Assembly: GCA_021324015.1 (NCBI GenBank)
Contig: JAJPJX010000036.1
Span: 1 to 64,000 of the forward strand
Source: Solibacteraceae bacterium
Lineage (GTDB): Bacteria > Acidobacteriota > Terriglobia > Bryobacterales > Bryobacteraceae
Reading direction: 5' to 3'
Length of the DNA: 64,000 nucleotides
Shown: piece after piece, positions 35,784 to 43,007 of the stretch
How the letters are laid out: the number at the start of each line of letters is the position of its first letter
How positions within the stretch are numbered: the first letter of the stretch is position 1
The notes under the pieces: model-generated
Database searches by the model: none
What the model was told of the DNA's origin: nothing
What the model saw: only the letters and a program-made list of their open reading frames with translations
Program-made: the position numbers and the translations under genes

Positions 35784-35805
35784 CCATTGTACTCGGGTAC
35801 AATGG
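35784..35805. promoter_or_regulatory. Perfect palindrome with outward-facing -10 boxes
   Basis: CCATTGTAC (35784-35792), spacer TCGG and GTACAATGG (35797-35805) form a perfect 9-bp inverted repeat in the gap between divergent genes. Each arm contains TACAAT reading outward. The right one (35798-35803) suits the oxidoreductase and the left one (35791-35786) suits the SurA-like gene. One dimeric regulator bound here would cover both promoters. Confidence 0.5.
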
Positions 35806-35839
35806 GCTTTTCTTAATATCCCCCCAAGGAGAATCGCAC

Positions 35840-36850
35840 TTGAGAGTAGGCATGATCGGGACCGGCGCCATTTCGCACAAGCACGCGCAGGCCTACCGCA
35901 ACATCGGCTACGAGTTGGCCGTCTGCACGGACATCAACGCCGAGGCCGGCAAGAAGTTTGCCGATCAGTACGGCGCCGAGTTTGTTTCCACCTTCGAAGA
36001 AGTCTGCCGGCACCCGGAGGTGGACTACGTGGATGTCTGCACGTTCCCCGATTTCCGGCTCCAGCCGCTCGAGATCTGCGCCCAGACGGGCAAACACATC
36101 CAGGTGCAGAAGCCCATTTCGACCAACCTGGAGACCGCCCGGCGCATGATCGAGACCGCCCGCCAGGCCGGCATCGTGCTGGGGGTGGTCAGCCAGCACC
36201 GCTTCGACGATTCCAGCCAGTTTCTCAAGAAGGCCATCGCTGATGGTCGCCTCGGCCGCCTGATCCAGTGCGATTGCTACGTCAAGTGGTACCGCTCGCC
36301 GCAATATTATTCCCGCCCCATCAAGGGAAGCTGGGCGGTGGAGGGCGGCGGGGCGCTCATCAACCAGGCCATCCACCAGCTCGATATCCTCCGCTGGATG
36401 GCCGGCCCGGTCAGTGAACTATTCGGCTACTGGCAGCTCGGCAGCCTGCACAAGATCGAATCCGAGGACGTGGTGAACGCCGTGGTGCGCTACCGCAACG
36501 GCGCGACCGGCGTGATCCAGGCGTCCACCGCCTTCTGGCCCGGCTACACCGAGCGCACCGAGTTCCACGGCACTAAGGGCACCGCCATCATCTCCGGCGA
36601 CAAGCTGACCACCTGGGACGTGGAAGACGATTCCGGCGAGCCCGCGCCCGTAGACCGCGAGGTGGCCTCCGGCGCCTCCGACCCCATGGCCATCTCGCTG
36701 GAGCCCTTCGAGCGCCAGTTCCTGGACTTCGGAGAGGCCATTCGCGCCGGCCGCCCGCCCCTGATCTCCGGCGAAGAAGGCTACCACGCGCTGGAGATCG
36801 TAGACGCCGTGTACCGCTCCTGCCGGACCGGCGAAAAGGTCGCGCTGTAG
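35840..36850 (+). CDS. Gfo/Idh/MocA family oxidoreductase
   Basis: Cytoplasmic NAD(P)-dependent sugar or cyclitol oxidoreductase of 336 residues. The start is a TTG at 35840, chosen because AAGGAG (35826-35831) is ideally spaced and the Rossmann motif MRVGMIGTGAIS follows at once; an upstream ATG would fall in the promoter. The usual EKP motif reads QKPIS with the catalytic lysine kept. The C-terminal domain has GGGALINQAIHQLDILRWM with the likely active-site His. Unlike the exported relative at 56645 there is no signal peptide. The substrate is unknown. Transcription probably starts at the shared palindromic promoter. Confidence 0.8.
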   Translation: MRVGMIGTGAISHKHAQAYRNIGYELAVCTDINAEAGKKFADQYGAEFVSTFEEVCRHPEVDYVDVCTFPDFRLQPLEICAQTGKHIQVQKPISTNLETARRMIETARQAGIVLGVVSQHRFDDSSQFLKKAIADGRLGRLIQCDCYVKWYRSPQYYSRPIKGSWAVEGGGALINQAIHQLDILRWMAGPVSELFGYWQLGSLHKIESEDVVNAVVRYRNGATGVIQASTAFWPGYTERTEFHGTKGTAIISGDKLTTWDVEDDSGEPAPVDREVASGASDPMAISLEPFERQFLDFGEAIRAGRPPLISGEEGYHALEIVDAVYRSCRTGEKVAL

Positions 36851-36893
36851 GCGCACCCGCGCCCGCGCCTTCGAGGAGAAACCGGCCGCGCAA

Positions 36894-39881
36894 TTACCGC
36901 GACGGCGCGAACACGTAGCTGCGCGCGCCGGGGAGCGTTTTGAACTCGTACCAGCCGCCGCGGGGCGATGCGGTTCCGACTTGGCCCAGACTGTTGCCGT
37001 CGGGATCGTAGGCCATCAACACACCGGTGTCCGGCGAAGCGAAGGCAATGCGATCGTTGCCGTACATGTCGATCAACTCCAGGACGCCGGCGCCTTTCTG
37101 CCGGAGGGCCACGCTGCCGCTCACGCCCAGTTTTCCATGCTCGGTCCACCGTCCGCGCCCGTCGAGAAACTCGTAGCCGGCTGAGGAAACGTAATCGACG
37201 CGGCGCCCGCCCAGGTTGGCGGAAATTTCGTAAAAGTTGCTTGAGGGATTGAAGGCCAGCCATCCGGAGACCGGCAACTCGACCGCGCGGCCCTGGCCAT
37301 CCTTGACGGTCCACGGACCGGAGGGCGAGCGGTTCACGAAAACCTGGGCGCCGTTTTCGTACATCACGTGGAGGCGCGAATCGGCGATCGCGCCGGTGCT
37401 GTGCGCCTGCGAGGGGGTGAGGAACCGCCCACCCGGGCCGGCGTATTCAATGACCTTGGGCTCGATGAAGGCGTACTGCTGCTGCAATTGCTGCATCATG
37501 TAGTACGACCGCGCCAGGGCTTCTACGCCGAACGGCGAGGGCGGGTCAAACTCGGTGACCAGCCAGCCCATGTTGCCGTAGCCGATCGTGGTGGCCAGGA
37601 ACAGGTCCAGATAGTCGCGGCGTTTGGGCGAAGTCTGCCAGTCCGGATCGATCTGGCTCAGATAGTAATAGGTGTAGCCCATGCCGTAGTCGCACTCGAG
37701 CGGGTGCAGCTTGTGCAGCAGGAACGACACGTCCAGCGGCTGCGTCAGCAGGTTGACCTTGCTGTAGACCCAGCCATAGTGCCCGGAGGCGAGCCCGGCG
37801 TAGAGCCACTGGTAGGTGGCTTCGGACTGCGTCGGCCCGTAGACGCGCTGGTCGTTGAGCAGCAACTGGCCGTAGGCGTAAAACGTAGCGGCGAGCGTGC
37901 CGGCGCCGGGCACGCGCGCGTCGTAGTCGCAGTAAGCCCACGGCGCCACGGCGGTGTGCACGTCCGTGTAGGACATTTTCACGCCGAATTTCCGCTTGAT
38001 CCGCTGCGCATAGTACTCGTCGAATTCGACGGCCTTGGCGGGCTTGAGGGCGTAGTTGCGCGGCCAGGCGCGCCGCCACTCGCCATCCGGCATGCGCTGC
38101 ACGTGGTCGGGGTTCCAGTTGGTGTTTACGGTGCAGAAATCCGTGTAGTTGCTGTAGACGCCCTGGAGCCAACCCATGTCGTTTTGCGCGCGGATGTACC
38201 ACTTGAGCATGGCGTCGCCGCCTTTTTGCGGCGCGGCGTGCAGCTTCAAGGTGTTGCTGTCGCCCTCGTCGCGCCAGGTCACCTCGTGGCTATGCTGCAT
38301 GACCTTGTCCAACCCGTAGGAGCGGATCATGAGGCAGCGCTTGTGATCCGCCGGAAAAGTCTCCGGCTCGGTGACCGTCCAGAGCACCTGTTTGCCTTCC
38401 TGCTGCCGCACAGAGGGCGGGTTCGCCACGGTGGGCAGCGTTTCCTCGTAAACCGGCGAGTTGGTGATGAAGATGCGCTCGTAAAGGTTATTGCGCAGCC
38501 CGTCGGTTTTGGCGATGTAGCGCATGCCGCCATTGATTTCCGCGCTGTCGCCGGCCACCTTGGGCTCGCGGCTGCAATACGGCTCCGATGCGTTGGTGCG
38601 ATACCAGTCAAACCACACGGAAGTGAAGACCGGTTTCGACTCGCTCGCGGAGAGCAGCACGCGCGGATTGGTGGCCCCATAGGTGATGTAAGGCACCGTG
38701 ATCAGGCGCGGGCGGGAGACTCCCGAGACACGGCCGAAGTCGAGCCCGGTGGCCTCGCCGCCATCGCACCAGACGTCGAGCACCAGCGACTTCTGCCAGA
38801 GGCGAAGCTGGTACTCGGCAATGCGGGAGCCCATGCGGAACCGGGCGGTGACCACGCCGCCATCCAAACCCGCCTCCAGCAGGTCGCCCCGCGCCACGCT
38901 ACCCTCGGGCGTATCGGCAAAGCGCAAGCCGCCTCCGTCGAGCGGATGAAAAGCCGGCCCCCCATCCACGCCGGCGGTGATTTCGCTCAAGCCGCCGTTC
39001 GCCGGGCGGTATTCGTAGACCACCACCGCGTCCCGCCCCTGGTAGCGGAATTCGAAGCGATTCCTGCCGGCCGCGCGCGCGGAGACCTGGAAGTCCTTCT
39101 CGAAATTAGAGGGAAGAATAGTCTCTTCGCGGGTGGGAAACGGGAGCGTGCCGGGTCCGGTATTGGTCCCCACGATTTGCCCGTGGAAGGGCCGCAGGTT
39201 GCGCTTCGGCTGGGGTTGGAAGGTGAGCGGATGGAGATCCTCCTGGTAGAACGCCAGCGAATCGCAGAAGAAGTAGCGGGGATCGGTGTTGGTGGTCTTA
39301 TCGATCTCGAGGCCGGAGAACCTGGCGGGCAGGACCATCTCCTTCGCGATGCCCGCCGGCAGCTTGCGGTGAATCAGCCACCACTGCTTCCAGCGGATAT
39401 CGGTCAGTTCGATTTTGAACTCTTTGCCGCGGGCGTCCGTCACCAGGACGGAGACATCGGCCGCCGGCGTGGTGTCGTCCTTCACCCAGCTCCAGCGGTT
39501 CCCATATCCCCAGAGGTCGACCGAATCGAACTTTCCGGGGATGGGAACCGGCCGCGGCGGCCGCGCGATCACGTGGCTCGCCGCGTTGGAGCCCGCGAAG
39601 GTGAACTTGGCGACGTACTGTCCCCACATCTGCTGTTCGCGGCTGCGGCGGAATTCGCCGCGCGCGCCATCGTGCAGTTCCAGGTTCCAGCCTTTCAGGT
39701 CTTCGAAATCGACCAGCGTGTGCGGGTCTTCTTCGCGCTGCACCCAAGTGAACTCGTAAGGCTGCTGCCCGACCTGCTGCCACAATTCGATTTCGTTGAT
39801 AGCAGGCACGGTCCGGTCGAGGCCGGCGCCGGCGGGAAGGGCAAAACAGCAAAAGACCGCCAGGACGATCCATGAACGCAT
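36894..39881 (-). CDS. Large secreted glycosidase-like protein of unknown specificity
   Basis: A 995-residue secreted protein. The start at 39881 is supported by a Sec signal (MRSWIVLAVFCCFALPAGAG) and by AGGAGG just upstream; a longer frame exists but lacks both. Residues of about 50-240 look like a CBM/CIA30-type beta sandwich (VDFEDLKGWNLELHDG). The middle, about 560-800, is Trp/Tyr-rich with SYTDVHTAVAPWAYCDYDA. That recalls the TIM-barrel part of large glycosidases related to GH101/DUF5696, with Asp and Glu candidates. The C-terminal 150 residues are beta-rich. I cannot name a family with confidence; hydrolysis of a complex glycan is an inference from architecture and neighbours. It converges with the oxidoreductase gene. 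Confidence 0.55.
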   Translation of the reverse strand: MRSWIVLAVFCCFALPAGAGLDRTVPAINEIELWQQVGQQPYEFTWVQREEDPHTLVDFEDLKGWNLELHDGARGEFRRSREQQMWGQYVAKFTFAGSNAASHVIARPPRPVPIPGKFDSVDLWGYGNRWSWVKDDTTPAADVSVLVTDARGKEFKIELTDIRWKQWWLIHRKLPAGIAKEMVLPARFSGLEIDKTTNTDPRYFFCDSLAFYQEDLHPLTFQPQPKRNLRPFHGQIVGTNTGPGTLPFPTREETILPSNFEKDFQVSARAAGRNRFEFRYQGRDAVVVYEYRPANGGLSEITAGVDGGPAFHPLDGGGLRFADTPEGSVARGDLLEAGLDGGVVTARFRMGSRIAEYQLRLWQKSLVLDVWCDGGEATGLDFGRVSGVSRPRLITVPYITYGATNPRVLLSASESKPVFTSVWFDWYRTNASEPYCSREPKVAGDSAEINGGMRYIAKTDGLRNNLYERIFITNSPVYEETLPTVANPPSVRQQEGKQVLWTVTEPETFPADHKRCLMIRSYGLDKVMQHSHEVTWRDEGDSNTLKLHAAPQKGGDAMLKWYIRAQNDMGWLQGVYSNYTDFCTVNTNWNPDHVQRMPDGEWRRAWPRNYALKPAKAVEFDEYYAQRIKRKFGVKMSYTDVHTAVAPWAYCDYDARVPGAGTLAATFYAYGQLLLNDQRVYGPTQSEATYQWLYAGLASGHYGWVYSKVNLLTQPLDVSFLLHKLHPLECDYGMGYTYYYLSQIDPDWQTSPKRRDYLDLFLATTIGYGNMGWLVTEFDPPSPFGVEALARSYYMMQQLQQQYAFIEPKVIEYAGPGGRFLTPSQAHSTGAIADSRLHVMYENGAQVFVNRSPSGPWTVKDGQGRAVELPVSGWLAFNPSSNFYEISANLGGRRVDYVSSAGYEFLDGRGRWTEHGKLGVSGSVALRQKGAGVLELIDMYGNDRIAFASPDTGVLMAYDPDGNSLGQVGTASPRGGWYEFKTLPGARSYVFAPSR

Positions 39882-40028
39882 AGAGCCTCCTACGAAGACT
39901 CCTTCACGGCCGCGGAGCAGACTGCCGGCGCAACCCCAGCCGCAATCGGCCACAGCTTACCATCCACAGGAAGCTAGAGCAAGCGAACAAGATGCGAATA
40001 GCTGCAATCCGCAAATTTCCGGACGTGC

Positions 40029-41828
40029 TCACCAGCCCAACACGTAATTGTCCTTGCCGGGGCTGGCGCCGCCGAACATCACACCGGTGGCCGGATCGAT
40101 GCGGATGATCTTCACGGCGCCGGGGCCGGAGGGCGACCCGTAGGGAGGCTGGAGCGGCGAGGGCTCTACCGGGTGGCCCAGGGCGCGCAGCGCCGCGCCG
40201 ACGCGGTCCGCCAGGAACTGCGGCATGGCCAGACCGTTTCCCGGACTCTGGGGGTACATGGAGACGCGGAAATTCGAGGTCATCACGCAGGGCGCCTCGG
40301 CAGCCTGCTGCACGTTCATCCCGAACTCGACGATGTTCAAGAACGCCTGCGTGAGTGTCTGCGGAATGGTATCCCCGCCCGGCGTGTTCCAGGCCAGAAC
40401 CGGCTTGCCATCCTTCAGCGCCAAGGCTGGAATGGCGCCTTGCCGGGTGCGCTTGCCGGGAGCGATCACGTTGATATCCCGCGGGTCCAGTCCGAAATAC
40501 GAGCCGCGGTTATTGAGCAGGAAACCGGCCCCGTCCACCACCATGCCGCTGCCGAAGCCGCCATTCACGCTGTGCGTGACGCTGACCACGTTGCCCCAGC
40601 GGTCGGCGATGGCGAACGACGAGGTCTGTTCGCCCTCGGCGCGCAGGTCGCGCGGCGTGGCGGCCACCGGCCGGCCGGGCTGGTGATAGTGAATCTCGTG
40701 GCCCGCCAGGATGGCCTGGCCCGCGCGGGGATCCCCCGGCGGCGCGACACCCTCGATGGCACGATCCATCCGGATCAGCCCGCGCCGCAAATCGGCATAA
40801 CGTTTCGACAGCAACTCCTCGATGGGAGCGTGGGGCGCGAAACGCGGATCGGTAATGTAGGGATACCGGTCGGCAAACGCCAGCTTGAAGGCCTCCGTCA
40901 GCACGTGCAGGTAAGCGGGCGTGTTGTGTCCGAGCTTCTGGAGATCGAAGCCCTCCAGAATGTTGAGGGCCAGTAGCATGACGATGCCGCCGGAATTCGG
41001 CGGCGCCTGATAGACCTCGTAGCCCCGGTAGCGGATGCGGATGGGCGGAGCCTCTTCGGCCTGGAACTGCGCCAGGTCTTCGTACCGGATCAGGCCGCCC
41101 GCGCGTTCGTGATAGCGCGCCGTCATGCGGGCGATGTCGCCGCGATAGAAGGCTTCGGCCCCCTGCGCGGCGATTTGGGAAATGGCGCGGGCGAGATCGG
41201 GCTGTACCAGCCAGTCGCCGACGCCCGGAGGCTGGCCGCCCGGAAGAAAGACTTTTGCGGAGCTGTCCCAACGGGCCAGCAGTTCCCGCGAGCGCCGGAA
41301 ATTTCCGGCGCCCCAGGCGCTGACCGCATAGCCCCGCCCGGCGACTTCGATCGCATCGGCCAACAACGAGCGGTAGTCCTTCGTGCCGTACTTCTGGAGC
41401 AGCAGGTCAAAGCCGCCGACGGCCCCGGGGACGGTGGTGGAATACGGCCCGTCGGGCGGGACCGTACCCACCTTGGCCTGGTAGAACTCAGGGGTGGCGA
41501 GTTTCGGCGCGCCGCCGCTGCCGTTCACCAGCACGACCCGGTTCAGGCTCTTGATATACGCCAGGAGGAAGCCATCGCCGCCGAGACCGGCCTCGCTGGG
41601 TTCGGTTACCGCCGTCATATAGAAGACGGCTACCGCCGCATCCACCGCGTTGCCACCCTGCTGCAACACACGCAGCCCGGCCAGGGCTTGCAGCGGATGC
41701 TCGGCCGCGACCATCCCGTTCTTGCCCATGACCACGGGCCGCCAGGTGGGCGCCCCAGCCCCGCTTTGCGCCCAGACTTCGGCGCCGAGAGTAGTGATCG
41801 ATATCGCCATTCGAAGCCACGTCCGCAT
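40029..41828 (-). CDS. ggt: Gamma-glutamyltransferase
   Basis: Gamma-glutamyltransferase/hydrolase, 599 residues, an Ntn-hydrolase that cleaves itself into two subunits. A Sec signal precedes the mature part (MRTWLRMAISITTLGAEVWAQ). Family marks are GMVAAEHPLQALAGLRVLQQ, GNAVDAAVA, the GLGGDGF loop and the processing site. The new N-terminal catalytic Thr is that of EQTSSFAIAD, followed by GNVVSVTHSVNGGFGSGMV and LLNNRG. It should break down glutathione and other gamma-glutamyl compounds in the periplasm. The longer reading frame upstream overlaps the nitrilase gene on the other strand and is not credible. TACAAT (41852-41847) may be its -10. A frame-extended start at 41810 is also possible. 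Confidence 0.85.
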   Translation of the reverse strand: MRTWLRMAISITTLGAEVWAQSGAGAPTWRPVVMGKNGMVAAEHPLQALAGLRVLQQGGNAVDAAVAVFYMTAVTEPSEAGLGGDGFLLAYIKSLNRVVLVNGSGGAPKLATPEFYQAKVGTVPPDGPYSTTVPGAVGGFDLLLQKYGTKDYRSLLADAIEVAGRGYAVSAWGAGNFRRSRELLARWDSSAKVFLPGGQPPGVGDWLVQPDLARAISQIAAQGAEAFYRGDIARMTARYHERAGGLIRYEDLAQFQAEEAPPIRIRYRGYEVYQAPPNSGGIVMLLALNILEGFDLQKLGHNTPAYLHVLTEAFKLAFADRYPYITDPRFAPHAPIEELLSKRYADLRRGLIRMDRAIEGVAPPGDPRAGQAILAGHEIHYHQPGRPVAATPRDLRAEGEQTSSFAIADRWGNVVSVTHSVNGGFGSGMVVDGAGFLLNNRGSYFGLDPRDINVIAPGKRTRQGAIPALALKDGKPVLAWNTPGGDTIPQTLTQAFLNIVEFGMNVQQAAEAPCVMTSNFRVSMYPQSPGNGLAMPQFLADRVGAALRALGHPVEPSPLQPPYGSPSGPGAVKIIRIDPATGVMFGGASPGKDNYVLGW

Positions 41829-41916
41829 GTGGAAAAGCCGACTGCGATTGTACTGAAGTTGCAGCGTCCGCGGCACTGCGCGGAACCGGCACCTCAACCG
41901 CGCCCCGGCATGCCTG

Positions 41917-41922
41917 TATTCT
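41917..41922 (+). promoter_or_regulatory. -10 box of the nitrilase-family gene
   Basis: TATTCT (41917-41922) lies 9 nt before the ATG at 41932. The only ribosome-binding-like sequence (GGAG, 41923-41926) would be upstream of the predicted transcription start, so the mRNA may be leaderless. Confidence 0.4.
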
Positions 41923-41931
41923 GGAGTGGAT

Positions 41932-42984
41932 ATGGGCAACTCCGCGATGCGCATTCCGTTAGCCTGCGTGCTGCTGACCGTCTGGCCCGTCATGGCCGGG
42001 GAAACGCACAGGAAAAGCACTTCGGACCAGCCGCCCCGCAAGGTGATCGTGGGGACGGTGATGCAAGCGTTCTGGGGCACATATCCCGGCCTCGCGCAGC
42101 GCTTGAGCCAACTGCTGGTGTTCGTGGACCGGATCGCCGAAACCTCGCAGCAGAAGTACGGGCGCGGGCCGGACCTGGTGGTGCTGCCCGAGGTGGCGAT
42201 CACCGGCGAGATTTCGGGGAACGCCGTGGCGCAGGCCATCCCGTTCGCGGGTCCGGTGCGGGACGCGTTCACGCGCAAGGCCAGGGAGCGGCACTGCTAC
42301 ATCGTCGTCCCCATGTACATGCTGGAGGAGAACCGGCAGGTGTGCTCGAATGTCGGAATCCTGGTGGGCCGCGGCGGTGAGGTGCTGGGCACGTATCGCA
42401 AGCTGCACCTGGCGGTGCCGACCGGCGGCGATTCCATGGAAGGCGGCACCACTCCCGGCAAGGAGGTTCCGGTCTTCGACTGCGACTTCGGCAAGCTGGG
42501 AATTCAGATCTGCTTCGACATGGAGTTCGACAGCGGCTGGCGGGAACTCGCACGCAAGGGCGCCGAACTGGTGGCCTGGCCCACGCAATCGCCGCAGACC
42601 GCGCATCCGGCGTTCCGCGCTCTGCAGAATCGCTACTATATCGTCTCCAGCACCTGGCGCAATAACGCCTCGATTTTCGAGCCCACCGGCAGGATCACGG
42701 CGCAAATCAGGCCGCCCCAGGACATCCTGGTCGAGCAACTGGACCTCAGCTACGCCATCCTGCCGTGGAGCTCGAAATTGCGGAACGGCGCGGCGCTCAA
42801 GAACAAGTACGGCGAGAAGGTGGGATACCGCTATTACGAAGACGAAGACCGCGGGATTTTCTGGTCCAACGATCCGAGCCAGCCCATCGGCCGGATGGTG
42901 CGCTCGCTGGGGTTAACCGAGGAGGAAGAGGAGATCGAGCGCATCCAGGGGCTGTACCGGCGGGCGGGGCTGGAAGAGCACTAA
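41932..42984 (+). CDS. Exported carbon-nitrogen hydrolase (nitrilase family)
   Basis: Nitrilase/amidase-superfamily protein of 350 residues with the complete Glu-Lys-Cys triad: E in VVLPEVAITGE, K in YRKLHLAVP and C in GIQICFDMEF. The N-terminus (MRIPLACVLLTVWPVMAG after a short extension) is a Sec signal, so unlike most relatives it is exported. It should hydrolyse a C-N bond in an amide, carbamoyl or N-acyl compound; the substrate is unknown. It is divergent from ggt, so the two may be co-regulated as periplasmic nitrogen-releasing enzymes. The C-terminal 70 residues (KNKYGEKVGYRYYEDEDRG) are an extension beyond the core fold. Confidence 0.8.
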   Translation: MGNSAMRIPLACVLLTVWPVMAGETHRKSTSDQPPRKVIVGTVMQAFWGTYPGLAQRLSQLLVFVDRIAETSQQKYGRGPDLVVLPEVAITGEISGNAVAQAIPFAGPVRDAFTRKARERHCYIVVPMYMLEENRQVCSNVGILVGRGGEVLGTYRKLHLAVPTGGDSMEGGTTPGKEVPVFDCDFGKLGIQICFDMEFDSGWRELARKGAELVAWPTQSPQTAHPAFRALQNRYYIVSSTWRNNASIFEPTGRITAQIRPPQDILVEQLDLSYAILPWSSKLRNGAALKNKYGEKVGYRYYEDEDRGIFWSNDPSQPIGRMVRSLGLTEEEEEIERIQGLYRRAGLEEH

Positions 42985-43007
42985 AGGTTTGAGTTTTCCG
43001 CAGCGCT

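Noticed and set aside
40029-42278. A 749-residue gamma-glutamyltransferase starting at 42278
   Set aside because: The extra 150 residues lie opposite the nitrilase gene and precede a proper signal peptide at 41828.
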